A stretch of 64,000 bases of DNA from Vermamoeba vermiformis. Taxonomy: Eukaryota; Tubulinea; Echinamoebida. The notes below the pieces were generated by a model. The model was given only the letters and a program-made list of their open reading frames with translations, ran no database searches and had not been told where the DNA came from. The stretch covers positions 1 through 64,000 of the forward strand of contig JBEWZL010000137.1 of the NCBI GenBank assembly GCA_045837725.1. Direction: 5' to 3'. The position numbers and the translations under genes are program-made. Each line of letters opens with the position of its first letter. Position 1 is the stretch's first letter. Shown one piece after another: positions 9,590 through 21,964 of the stretch.

Positions 9590-10400
9590 TTAACTCTTAG
9601 AAGCAAACTGCACAGCATCTTGGATAGCCCTTGCTCTGCTGAAGTTAATCTGCCACTGCCTACATCTATCTATTTGTTGCCTAAATAAGAATTTAAAATT
9701 TTTAAGTATTGCAGGAATTTGTGCTGTTCTGAGATACGTACACATTTCAAAAAGTTTAGGTATCAAGTAAGTACTCCTCAAGGTCATGCCAGTAGCAAGC
9801 CCTTCAGCAATATGTCCTACAAATTTCAATGCTACAACAAATTGATGCACACAGTTGGGACAATTATGAGATGTGCTGTTATTTTGCTTGCTTAACAAGA
9901 GTTAATCACTGAATGCTTAGTCTATTTATCTCTTTTGAAGTTAGTGTAAGGGAAGTCAACTTCTCCTAAGTTAAATACAAGTTAGTGTTATCCCGTCGCT
10001 GAATTTCCACCTTTGTAACTAAGACTTTCCACCATGTTAACTCTGATGTACACGACGTCCTGGGCATTGTGACGTACTTATGGAGATTAGATGGAATCTT
10101 CCCAGCAGGATTTTACCTGTTGCTGCAGCAAGAACTCACGTAATGTGGGGCAAAGCCATATCAAGGCATGCATATCGATTTCAATGTTGTCCATTTCTGT
10201 AGCTGGCAAGTACTGAGCAATCAAAGGGATTGGGTCACTTCTTAGAGGTGGCCAATATTTATGTCAGTACCACTTTCTCAGATAGTTGCTAACAATAGTG
10301 CAACATTGGTACAAAAAATCTGTGTTCTTCTTCAGGTCCTGCAAAGTGTGCTCCATTTTGAAGGACCTTTTGCTAAAAAAGTTTTGTAGCCGGTTCATTT
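9590..10400 (-). pseudogene. Decayed coding relic of unknown origin
   Basis: Two coding-like stretches lie in the same order on the minus strand. The first (about 10400-10118) reads MNRLQNFFSKRSFKMEHTL, then SNYLRKWY, an in-frame TGA, then HKYWPPLRSDPIPLIAQYL and IDMHALIWLCPTLREFLLQQ, ending at a possible GTAAAA donor. The second (9898-9590) reads HNCPNCVHQFVVALKFVGHI and ends VQFASKS followed by a stop. The zinc-knuckle-like CPNC and the decay suggest an old DNA transposon or retired gene. I cannot assign a family. Confidence 0.3.
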
Positions 10401-11541
10401 GTTGAAACACAAGCACGAGGCCTCAAACCACAAAAAAAAAATTTCTGTTCACCCATAAAAAGGCAATTTTGCCCAACTACCATTTCTAATTATCATGAGC
10501 AAGCCAATGAGTTCCAGAGAGAAGCTCTAGAAAGAAAGACGGTCAAGAGTTCAGTAAATTAGTGGGTAGTTACCAGCTAAAATTCCTGTTTTAAATATCA
10601 CAGATTACTTTTGAAGGTGTGAGAAGCTATGTTTGGTTGCTTGATGCCAGGAGCAGTAAGCATTCAAATCAATTTATTCTTCTCTAACAATGACAAAGAA
10701 CAACTCCATATTCTTTGACAATGTGCAGCATCGCTATTCAAACTATCGGAAAGTGGTGAGAATGGAACGCTTTGGAGTGTGGGTTCCAAAAAGTGAACTT
10801 TGGTCATTGCCAGAGGGCTCTTGACCCACTGAAACACTTCAATAAGGTCCAATCTTTCCTTAGCTCAATTTGCAATGGAGGGAATATTCCATGTACGTCC
10901 TAACCAAAGTAACTGCAACACCACAAATGTCAGTGTAGACTTATGGTACATACCATGGCTGATGGAGGTTGTGAAAGTTTGATCAAGGCATGTAGCATAA
11001 AATGAAAATATACACCTATAAAGATTAAAATTAATGAATGCATCAAGGGATTGCCAATCCACAGAAGTGATGGGTCTACACCCAAGTGTACTGGGGTGAT
11101 TATTTGTTCTATCCTTCGTCAGCATGGTGTAAAGCTGGTCAGCAATTTGATCTCAATTGGCATAACAGGCACAGTTCGGCTTGAAGCTAAGCAAACAATT
11201 GAGTTATTTCTAGCAAATGGATGTGGGAGTACTGCAGCAGGTGGTGGTACAATACTTTGGAAGTATATTATAAGCAGAAAAGTGGCTGTAATAAAAAATA
11301 TGGAGCAGGAAATATGCTTGAAATACAGTGAGAGACCAACAAATCAAAGAGAAACAGTAAAGAATTGTTTTAGTGATTGGCAAGGAGTTACCAAGTAAAC
11401 CAAAGCTAAATTAAGACTTCAAGCATGTTGCAGAGATTTAAATCTGAACGTTAAAGGAGAATCAGAAGCTTAACAGAAGCTTTCAAGGCTGTAAATAACA
11501 AAGCATTTATGGTGAAGAAGTCTACTATCTTTACTTGAGCC
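10401..11541. other. AT-rich region with one weak ORF
   Basis: A 115-codon plus-strand frame at 11051-11398 contains an ELFLANGCGSTAAGGGTILW stretch, which could be a fragment of a repeat. I would not call it a gene. Nothing else is supported. This is the longest gene-poor part of the window (8.8-11.5 kb). Confidence 0.4.
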
Positions 11542-14179
11542 TTACACTAAATTCAGCAAGCCCAACAGCACAACAATTGCACCTTGATATAACAATGTTG
11601 ATCCAGAGGTAATTCTTGTGCCTGACAAACAATATCAACAACTATTGCTAGCTTTCAAGCAGGACTTACCATCTGGATTGTACACACCTGGAGGATAGCT
11701 CCATGTGGCTGGATCATAGGAGAATCCTTGGGGACCTAACAGGGGTGAGTTGATGAAACAATCTTGTGATCAATGTATTGATTCTTACCAACAGCACCAG
11801 GTGATTGAGTGTTTGGAGCATTGAAGCTCAAATCTTGTCGTCCCATGTCAGCAAAGGCATCCAAGACTCTCTTCACACTTGGAATAGCTGCTGCTGCAGG
11901 ATCACCCTGAGTGAGGTTGACTGTGCGGTCAGGATAGTAGTAGAAGTTGGCTTCAGGTCCTCCACCGTAGAACTTGAGATCCTGATTCATCACTGACAAG
12001 AAGAGCACATCAACAGGGTTGTCTCCGATTTGATTCACTTTGCGTTCAGTAAAGGCTTTGTTGTCCAAACCAATGCTGGGCAGCACGTACGAGAACAGAC
12101 CACGGTAATTGTTGATCGTGCCGAGGACATTTGAGTCGTACATCATGCACTTGGCGCCCTGCAGCACCACACGCCCAGGAGGGCTGTTTGGCTTGCCCTC
12201 GACATACACGGCATTGATATCTGGATGTTTGCCCCAATCACCAGACTGTTCGTAATAGTAGTCACCGATGATCACATTCTGATTGTCGTACACTTGCAAG
12301 TTCATCGAGTTGCTGTACAGCACTGTCAACAGACCGTCTCGCACAGGTTCGTCACCTTCTACGATGAAAGGTAGGGCATTCAAGAACTCGACCAGAATAT
12401 ATGCACGAGCACTGTTGCGTACTCTCAGCATGCCGTTGAGCATTCGAATGTTGACGCTGTCCCCTTGCCCAAGTCCGTCAATAAGCAGCGAGTCTCGAGG
12501 CTCAGAGATCCGTTCAAAGCCGCTAGACACACCATAGATTCGGTCATACACCGTGTACGAAGTAGCAACACCTTCTTTGCGCACGTGATGAATTGCGATG
12601 GAACCAGTAAAGCCATCCTCCTTATAGAACCACATGCCACGCAAATGAACATTGGTTGGAGATTCGACGCGTACTATCGTGCCAGGGCCAGTATTCTTCC
12701 AGTCCAAACGTGTTATGTAGCCCGCACCTTCTAGGGCGTAATTGGCGCCATCAATCACTACCGTTGTGGACACCTTGTAAGACCCCTTGGGCAGGTAGCA
12801 CACGGCACCGTTGCCCTCTTGTTTGGCAGCATTGACGCAGTTTTGAATTGCCACTCCAGAATCCACTCCAGGTTTCGTGGCGTTGAAATCCTTGACGGCA
12901 TCGAAGACTTTAGATCCGGTCTCAGGAGCGAGAACTCTGAAGCTAACTGGTGCACTAAGTTTGTAGTCTGTCGGCTCGGGTCGTTCAATGTTCCACACAG
13001 GCCATTTGGCGGATCTGTTGTCGTAAAGAGCCGTGGATCCGTTAAAAGAGTTACCCGAGAATATTTTGTCCACTCTGTGGGTATATTTGTCGAGAGGTAT
13101 CAACGTGATGGGCGGATTAGAGTTCGGAGGATGAGCAAAGGTATTGTCGATGATCAGCAGAGGGTTCCACGTCTTGGTGACCACAGTGCCGTTCGTATTG
13201 GTCCACTTCTCCACGTAGCAGTTGTGCATAGTGAATTTCTGATTATTTGACTCTGCGGTGCTGATGAACATTCGCGATCCTGACGAAGTGCAAGAGCGGA
13301 TTGACACCGTGTACGATGGCTCACTGATCTGTAAACAGATTAACTTGATGGTACAATACTAATTAAATAGTACTTACATCAAAATCGGCAAAAGTACTGT
13401 TCTCGAAGTGACACCGACGAATGGATCCTGTCGCGAAGTACCACATGGTCACACCGACTCGATTGTCATAGAAGTCGCAATTAGTAATGATTTCGTTGTA
13501 GTAGTTTGGATCCTGCACGAAGAGAGCACGACCACAGTTGATGAACAAGCTATTCGACACTTGGCTTTCAGATGTTGCGAATTTTTGATAGTACGATCCA
13601 AAGCTGAGACATCTCTCGCGAATATTACGGAAGGTCTCGTACTCGTGCAGCACTCGACTTTCAAATTTAACTTTTGCAGCGTGCAAAAATCCGTGGTCGA
13701 CGTTGTTATTGCCTTCCCACGTCAAGCCAACAAATCGAGCGAGCGGATTGCCATCACTCACGAACATTCTCGAGTTGTTGCCCCCCGGGGAAGAGTCACC
13801 GTACCACGATATCACCGTCGCTCCTAATCGTATGAATATGATGAGCAAATGCGATTGGTGCATATCTATTGAATTTACCTCCGTGCCCAATCAAGGTTGA
13901 AAACTGTTTGTTGATCATCCACAGCGTGCGCGTGATCTTGTAAGTGCCGGGAGGAAAGTAGAGCGTGCCCGGACTGGTGTCATTTAGCGAGTCAATGGCT
14001 GCTTGGAGCGCGTTCGTGTCATCAGCGATGCCATTTCCAACTGCAGCGAAGTTGGTTTTAACGTTGATCCAATCTGAGCGCGGTATCCAATTCAATACTG
14101 GAGGCTCGCGAGAGGCAGATTCAGTGCCAATGAGACTGCAAGCTAACAAAATCACCACAAAATAATGAAATGTTGCCAT
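11542..14179 (-). CDS. Secreted GPI-type beta-helix glycosidase (exo-beta-1,3-glucanase / pectate-lyase-3 fold)
   Basis: Five exons (14179-13879, 13823-13378, 13328-11789, 11735-11670, 11621-11542) join in frame to 810 residues. Residues 1-22 form a signal peptide (FHYFVVILLACSLIG). Two parallel beta-helix modules follow, each opened by the motif of this family: NVKTNFAAVGNGIADDTNAL near residue 40 and KVFDAVKDFNATKPGVDSG further on, the classic two-lobe layout of GH55 beta-1,3-glucanases. Each has a PPGTYK or PKGSYK turn. The last exon encodes a short hydrophobic tail (GAIVVLLGLLNLV) at the very C-terminus, typical of a GPI-attachment signal. Likely role: hydrolysis or remodelling of beta-glucan outside the cell, in its own wall or in food. 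The exact substrate is not readable from sequence. Confidence 0.85.
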
Positions 14180-14642
14180 CCTCGTTGCGTTTTGGTAAAA
14201 ATAGTCACAACGAAAATCGCTCGTTTATCTGTAAACGGAATCGCAACGGAACGCGGAACGACTCCTTCGCGTGTCATTACTTGCCTAGTACGTGCATACC
14301 TTAATAAGTAGCATGTAGCATACTTTGACGCTACACAGGCATTTCCGCTCCAAACAAATGGTGGATCTGAAACTAAGTTCGCTATAATCGTGTAAAACTT
14401 GTTAGTTTCCGACTTATGTCCATCAATATAATTTCTTTTCAAGTGTAGTCCCAATAAATTAAACAAATTAAAAAAATTAAGTAAATTAAGTAAATTATTG
14501 AAATTAAATTTAACACGATACACGTGTGTTTATTAAGCGGGAGAATTGCCGGTATTCACCTGACAGATTCACTCGTAATGTAGTTGAATTGTGTTGCTTG
14601 AATGAATGAATCATTTTTCTGGACAGAACTTGATAATTTTAT
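14180..14642. other. Intergenic, promoter side of the glycosidase gene
   Basis: No gene seen. It contains an AT-rich run of repeated aaattaagtaaatt-like units (14460-14515) and lies between the glycosidase start and the 3' end of the mannosidase gene, both minus-strand. Confidence 0.5.
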
Positions 14643-17600
14643 TTACAAATCATTTAACAAATAACCAACTATCAATACGTTGATAAGATTAGATAACAAG
14701 ATGATGATAGCAAACCATCTGACAGCAGTTCGCCTGTTGGCCCACGTTACATAGACAACAAGTGCCGATGAAGCGATAAATACGAAGATGGCAAATCTCA
14801 CATAGAAATTGTGCTCACTGTGTGCCTCGTCAGTAGTGCTGCTTGGTCTATCATAATCAACTGTTGTCGTTCCCGCACCAGGTCGAGGAGCTCGTGATTT
14901 AGTGGGAGTAGTGTGCTGCCCCATCGGCACTGGTTTAGGCTTGGGTGTCTTTGAAATAGGTCGCACAATGACCTGATCGGATGAAGGTACCACATCCGTT
15001 AACCAGGTGGCTACTCGCTGGATGCTTACTCCTTCTTCATCATTAGGATCGTCAAGGATGGTAGTGATTGACCGGCGACGTGCATTTGCCACAGTAAAGA
15101 GGTCAAACTCTCGCGTCAGATCCAAGGAGAAAGGTGACAAATCCGCTACCGGCAAAGGTTAGGTCCATTGCACATGATTACACCGATAAGCTCTTACCTC
15201 CATCTCCGTCCTTGACATCATACAAATAACGCATCACTTGAACAATTGTTTCATCGCGGCGTTTAGGGTCAGTGTCATGCGGATCGCGCAATTTGAAGGC
15301 AGCCAGGTGGAAGTCAGGGCGCACGACGAGCGCAGAGGCAGGAGATAGCATGGACTTCTCGGTGATGAGGGATTGCTGCCACTTGTCACGCGTTGCAACA
15401 CCGCTGAAAATTGTCACAGGATTGTTAAATTTCAACGCGCGGTCAAGACCGTGCAAACTGCGCGCCACAGCTCGTTCATCTACATCAGGTGCAGGTCGTG
15501 GAGTACTTTCGAAAGTCAATTGGAACTTCACTATCATGGGCAAGTTGTCTTGCACAGGCTCCGCCAAACCACGTGCGTCATCTTGTGCCAATCTGCGGTC
15601 GAGCACCAACTACAATCCAAGTCAAAACGAGCAGGCCAAGTATCAATGTGCTTACCTCTAGTTCGCCAGTGTTCAGCGTACCCACACCGAGGGGTTGTTG
15701 CGTGTGCACTGAAAATCTGAAGCTGTTATCTTGCATGAACGTCGTCTCAGTGATTGGATAGAAGTTGAAGCCGATAGGTTTGTCGTTGCGAATGTAGCGC
15801 TGTCTGAATGAGAATCCATTCAAATCGGTGAAAAATTTCTTCTCATTCTTAATTGAAGGGACGGTGTATCGATTGACAACTTCGCGGTTTTCTTTCTTCA
15901 AATCAACGTAGTTCTCAACTTCAATGTAGCGCGTGTTGTCCTCGTACTCATCGATGTGGAACAGACGAACAGTTCGCGAGACTATTTCGGGCAATTTTGT
16001 CATTGTTTCGGAGACCAACGGACCCTACCGAACGAGTGAGTCACAAAATTGAAGTCGATTGACTTAGTCAATACCTGAATCACAATGATTGGCTGGCTCG
16101 AGCCGGCAAATGATTTGGCAGGGCCTTTAGGCAAGAACAAATAAGCACCACCGCTAGCTTCATATGCAGCATAGTCTTCTTTGAACTCGCTGCGGAAGTT
16201 CAAATTGCGCACATTGATGGAGGTCATGAGACCAGTGGATTTGTCGAAAATGACGTCAAAGAAGCTGTTTGACAAGCGCAGCTCATCTAAGCAATCGTTA
16301 GCTGTTGTCATGATGCCGCGATTATTAGTGACGTACCTTCTAAGCTGTCAACGATGTTTTTGTCCAAGAAGGTGCTCGGCCATTGCGCTCTGAGCACGGT
16401 AATCTTCGGCACAGCACTAGCTTTGATCGCACTTGTACGGCGCACGAACAACGTTGACACAGTCGCTGCTGCCAGCTCAGCGCGGAAGTAGACCTTGTAT
16501 TGGCCAGTCTCAATGGTCAAATCTGCGTTACGAACGACTGGTGAAATTTGGAAGTCTATTGCCGCACCCTCTGCATCCACAATTTCTATTTTGGGAGTGT
16601 TCACGTGGATAGCCAATACCTAAACGGAATGTTTAACGCGTTCGTTCGCCATTAACTCAAGTTCCATTTGACATACCTCGTGGCGTGGTCTTGTGAGGGC
16701 GTTGTACAACACTAATGCAATCTCCTCATTCTCGACCAAGTCTAGTAACTTGGCGTGCACAACGTCATTTGACTGCGCTTGTTCATCGTTGACATTCAAT
16801 GAAATAGCTTGTGAAGCACCAGGCTTGCTGAGTAATGTCGGTAACACTTCTTGCATCACTGTCTTGGCGTTCCATAACGCAGTGTGCAGCATATTGCCGT
16901 AGTCCTGTTCAGTCATGAGACACATCCGATAATTTGCCGATAATTCCACGACTTACAACTACGACGTGTTTGCGCGCAGTGCCTGTCATGCCGTCGTGGT
17001 GCTGGAAAATTCCCCACAGTTTGCGACCTTCGAGCAACTTGCCAAAGTGACCTTGTTTGTCGAACTCCTCGCGCTTGGCATTGGGAATCAGACCGCGCGT
17101 CCAAGCGAGCAACATTTCAGCGGCGCGCATCGACGGTTCCATTTGACTGGCAAACGTCAGCTTCGTTGCTAGTTAAAATGTTTCCTGAACATACCGATCC
17201 AAGTTCTTCCAGAAAGGTCTGCTAGTGAAGTATCCAGACCAATAGTCCTCGCGCACATCATCGTACGTAAAGAAATCTCCCTTGATGACGGGGAAGAATT
17301 CTTTGTAATCGCGACTTTGAGCACCTTTTTGAACAACTTTTTCTGCGCTCTTTGCCACGGCATCGAAGTACTCGTTCAGTGTGGCGAATTTAACATTGAC
17401 CTACAGTATGTCAATCCTCGAATTCTCACAGCATCGAAATTACGTACCTTGAACTTGGATCTGTTCTCGTTGATATACTTAAACAACGGGTCGAAGTTTT
17501 TAGTCATAGCGTCCATGTAATTCTGATCGAAATATTTGAAATCATCACCCAAGGGAATCAACACATTGTTTCCAGTCTTGAACAACGCTGCTTTCTTCTT

Positions 17601-18970
17601 GTACTGATCAACAATCAACTTGGCCCTTTCGTCAATGTTGTCTTTACTGATGGGCACCACTGAATCGCCCCACAGCGTGCGTGAATTAACGAATTCAAAC
17701 TGACTGCAAATCTGTTGGATGAATTAGAATTGCGTTGTGGTTTCAACTACTGCGTACCTTCGGATTGGGACCGCAAGTGTGTGCTATGTCATAGCTGAAG
17801 AACGGGAACATGTGCGCGATCATCTCGTTGTTGCTGGTGTCCGTGTCCCACTGTTGACGCCATCTGAACTCGAGGCTCTTGTTCCACGCGAGCACTTTCT
17901 TAATGTAGTAGTGCACGCGATTGATGATCATGGCTTTGAAGCCTGCTTGGTTCAAAATTGACGCCATGGTCGGGGAGTGACCAAACGGATCAATAGCCCA
18001 ACTGATTACTCGTCAGCACGAGGTGTGGTTAAGCTTAACATCGACTTACCCCGTGGTAGGCACAACACCGATATTTTGTTCGAGCCAAATGTGACCCATC
18101 ATGAGCTGATTGATCGTCGCCAAGTAGTGCACGGTAGCTTCGTCATTCATCACCCAGCCTCCTGTCACAATTTCCAGCTGTTTGTTCGCAATCACTCTGT
18201 AGAGCATTAGTTTAGGTGTCAAGTAATTGATGTTTTAAATTACTTCTTCGCTTTGTCTTTCATCTTCTGATCGACTGTTTCCCACCAACGGCTGAAAAAG
18301 CTGATCTCAGCCCAGATGAAGCGTTTTGTTGGATCCTTGAACCATTGTTAATAATCCGAATTTTAATATTATGCGCGTACATTGTCGAGAGTGTTCACTA
18401 TGGTGTTAATAATGCCTTTAGTCTGTTGTTGAAAATAATCCTCAAATGTCTTCTGCCAACCCGGATCATTATGCGAGTGCATGACCTGCCTCAAATTTAA
18501 ATTCAAATCACAATCGATGTCGCTGCACTACGTACCACAAACACGTTCAAAGGCTCGTCATTCCATTTTTCATCGTCATATTTGATGTCCCAACCTTGAC
18601 GCCAGACTCCGCCTTCCAAATTGTCAAACAAAAATTTGCTGTCTTCAAGATAATCATCGACCTTAAATTAAAACGAAATTAATTAATTAAACGGGCATTG
18701 CAACAGAGTGCGTTTTACGAACAAATAAATAAATACAAAAAAATATTAATATTGTTAAGTTTGATTGTTTCGTTAGCATGTTTCCAAAATACGTTACGAT
18801 GTATAAACCAACGTCGGATTTTTTAAAAAATATTTTACCTCAATAACGTCTGCGGGAAGAGTCGGGATGTTGCTTGTTGGATCAGCCTCAAACCACGTAA
18901 AATCTCCTCGCACCGAGGTGGAGATTAGCAAAAGCACAACTAGGCCGATACAAGAACTGTTGTGCTTCAT
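14643..18970 (-). CDS. GH38 class II alpha-mannosidase with two C-terminal membrane segments
   Basis: Fifteen exons join to about 1181 residues. Exon 1 is 18970-18839 and the last exon is 15145-14643; introns are very short, one of 35 nt at 16302-16336 and probably one of 30 nt at 17161-17190 (the least certain junction, since the neighbouring GTATG donor does not keep frame). A signal peptide ([17 protein letters not shown]) opens the protein. Family motifs appear in order: MHSHNDPGW (His89), WAIDPFGHS (Asp205, the family nucleophile position), [10 protein letters not shown], and [10 protein letters not shown] near residue 494. These match Golgi-type mannosidase II more closely than the lysosomal type. 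The zinc-dependent reaction removes alpha-linked mannose from N-glycans. After a Pro/Thr-rich stalk there are two hydrophobic segments near 1130-1150 and 1155-1178; family members usually have an N-terminal anchor instead. Confidence 0.93.
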
Positions 18971-19219
18971 GGTAAAATTAATACAGTGGATCGCAGCCAA
19001 AAAAATCTGGCAACCTGGTTTTTCGGTTGCAAAAGATCAGATTTTCGATCAAAGTGACTACCAAAGGAGACTGACAAGGAGATCCCTTATTGTACCTACC
19101 CGCAGTCCTCTTATATTTCCTCGAAATGAGCTCTTCCTCGAATTCAACGCAATCCGGGCCCCGACAGCTGTGCATTTAAGGAGAAACTGGTTGCGGCCAG
19201 AAATTTATTTAAATTACAA
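18971..19219. promoter_or_regulatory. Shared divergent promoter: mannosidase / 2OG oxygenase
   Basis: 249 bp separate the ATG of the minus-strand mannosidase (18970) and the ATG of the plus-strand oxygenase (19220). No ORF of note. Both genes must take their promoters from this stretch unless untranslated exons lie further away. Confidence 0.6.
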
Positions 19220-21898
19220 ATGGCCACTAGAAAGCGCAAGGCAGAGCTGATAAGCGACCCAAACGAAAAAAATAAAGCTGATCGTGCCCCAAAGAAGGCG
19301 AAGCTAAGGTACGGTGGTAGTAACTTTAAAGACGATCTATTAACTTATTAATTTTAAGTCGGTCCACGTCTGATACTAAAAAGCAGCCAGCAAGCCAAGA
19401 TTCGGATGGTAAAAGGTAAAAATTAGTTCTTTGCGGTGTAGTTGTTAATCAATTTACGGGAAGTGTTGCTCGCTTTTGCCATCTCGAGCAGATACTGGAA
19501 AAGGGGAAGCCCGCCACACGAGTTTCTTGGGACAACAACAAACTCCAGTGCTCGTTATCGCCTGCTGAACTCGAAGATCATTTATTGATCCACAACATCG
19601 CTTCAGGGTGCATTATTTCCGGCAACTTATGGCCTGTAATTCTCGAAGACAGCGCCAATCCCCTCGCTCACAAAAGATCGTTGACTTTTATGCAGAAAGT
19701 CGTTGCTGAACAGCAGCTCTTGGCCCAGCTGAACGGGGATGAATTGAAGTTCTTTGGTGTTGGTGTGCGCGACTTATGGCTAGCAGATTCGCGTGGTCAA
19801 CTCTCCAGCCAAGAAAAGCAACTTCTCAGCCAAGTTGTCGCACTGCTTGACGATGACTTGATGGCTAGTGTCGAGGTCCAAGGCTTGACTTTCTCGTTTT
19901 GCCCCTCGAAGCATCGTCGCGTGCTCAAGGCCATCGAACACCTCGAAGAATTGACTTCGAATGCCGACGACTTTACACAGATGTTTGCTCGCATGGTGGT
20001 CCCTGGCGCAGAGCAAGTAGCATTCTATTTTGTTTGGGTTGATGCGCGCGAACTCTCCTACCACAATCTCGAGTTCATTCTGCCGTTGGATCGTGCGCTT
20101 GCCAGATCAAACAAGAAGAATTCTTTGGACTTCAAATTCACAAACGTGACGCCGTTGAGCAAGTCTATGCGCATTGTCAAGTGCAAGTTGGAAGGCGCAG
20201 ACACAGATTTGTTGTTGCAGCTTGACTCGCTTGGCTTGTATCAAAAGCCCTCCAACCACAGCACGCGCGGTGGCGAACGCTTCGTGTTTTCATCGTCCGC
20301 TCTCAGTCACGGACTCACCGAGGCCATCAAGTCCTCTAATGTGCTGCCTTCTCTCGTCAAGTCTGCCAAAGGAGGCGATTCATCGTTTGCTTTCGTCAAC
20401 TACGTCTTTCGTTGCAATCGCTTCGCTCCCGGCGACGCCAAGTTTCAAATGCATTTGGACACGCCATACTACGATTCAGCGCGCCACCACATCTCCAAGT
20501 ACACGATCTTGATTTACTTGAGCGGTGGCTCTGGCGATTCAATTCTCAAAGTACTTGGTGACAGCAAAACCAAAAGATCTGGAACAGTCAATGTCAATCG
20601 CGTGGAGTCATTGGAGTGCATCATATTTGATCAACAGTACGAGCACGAAGGACAGCCGTTCAACGATGGTAACAAGATATTCTTGCGCAGCGAGCTCGTG
20701 TTCGAAGATCACAACATTAAGCACGAGCCAGAGATCAGCAAATTGTTCAGTTCGGCCGTGTACATGACTGTAGAGAGTGCTTTTCAACCTGAACTCGCGA
20801 AACACGCGCACGAACTTTACGAGCAAGTCAATGCCGCGCACTGGGGCAACAAAAAGTCCTCGTCTGCTCCCTCGTCAGTACTGCACAAGTGTTTTGACAG
20901 TCAAATGCACTTCGCTTCAAATGGATTCGACTACTGGTTTCCTTTCATCAGCAAAGAGAAGTTATCCGAAGATTCGATTCTGTCCAACCCTTTGAGATTC
21001 TTGAAGGTAGCAGCAATCATTGTCGTGCTGGATTATTTCAACGGCCGCTTGAAAAGTGCGAAGAAACCCAAAGAAAAGGAGACAGTCATGGACGTCTTTC
21101 GAAAATTGTGTACTTCGAAGGCAATCAAGCCGCCAAAGAAATCATCGTCCTCTGATTGGATTATGAGTCACTTGTGGAGTTGCTTGGCCCAGAAACACGC
21201 TGATAATAATGACGTCGTGAAAGTGATGGACCGCGCCGAGAAACAACAATTTTTTGCGGACAGCTTGCGCGCAGAGAGATACAAGATTGGCCCTGACGAC
21301 GAGGACTGTTGTTGCGCCTATCACTGCACGACCCAGCCCTTGAACTCAGAGCTGGAATCCGATGAGCAACAACAATTCTATGCTTGGTGCTGCCGTGACG
21401 TTGTTGAGTGCTACGAAAAAGTTTGCAAGTCAAGCGAACAAAGTCTGCTCGCTGCTCCTGTGATGGTGCTCGATGAGAAGCTGTGTTTGGATGAAGCCAG
21501 CATTGTGATTGAAGACGACAAGATTTTTATCACTACCGACTCCGAGCACAAGTTGCGCTGTAACTTCGCCGGTATGGAATTGAATCAATTATAATTCGAT
21601 TCTTATTTTACTAATTTATTGTTTAGCCTGTTGGAATTGGAGTACACCTGAGGCTTGGATCGATATAGAAGAAACCATTCCGACTGCTAATTTGCTAGTG
21701 CCACCAATCACGTTCGTTCCAATTCCCGCGACAGACAAGACCGGACCTGGCTTCAGATTGATGCTCGATTTTTTCAACAATGATTGGTTGCTTCCTGAGG
21801 AAGTCGAGTCTAATGTGCTCATTCCGAATATGGAAAATAACGGCGAGGATCTGGTCGAAGAATTCGGACTGACTCGTCAATTTGAAGATGATATATAA
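19220..21898 (+). CDS. Large 2OG-Fe(II) oxygenase, prolyl-hydroxylase-like
   Basis: Four exons (19220-19308, 19359-19408, 19442-21571, 21627-21898) give 846 residues; the second intron is only 33 nt. The N-terminus is a basic, nuclear-type stretch (MATRKRKAELISDP). The oxygenase core lies at about 370-470: HLD (His384, Asp386), then KYTILIYLSGGSG, YEHEG (His448) and the 2OG-binding arginine in FLRSELVF (Arg462), the order seen in prolyl 4-hydroxylase-type domains. Downstream are a Lys-rich linker, a cysteine-containing CCCAYHCT patch and an acidic C-terminus. It is unrelated in detail to the oxygenase at 5027. Likely target is a protein or nucleic-acid substrate in the nucleus; which one is unknown. 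Confidence 0.75.
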
Positions 21899-21964
21899 AT
21901 AACTTTAGGTGTTAATTTGATGTCAGAACGGTAAAAATATTCTGAAAATGTCTTCCCACCAATT

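Noticed and set aside
11051-11398. 115-codon plus-strand frame
   Set aside because: AT-rich, no recognisable domain, no splice partners; likely chance or relic.
17161-17195. A frameshift or stop in the mannosidase gene
   Set aside because: The TAA in the direct read is removed by a 30-nt intron (GTTCAG...CGAAG) that restores frame; 33-35-nt introns elsewhere make this credible.
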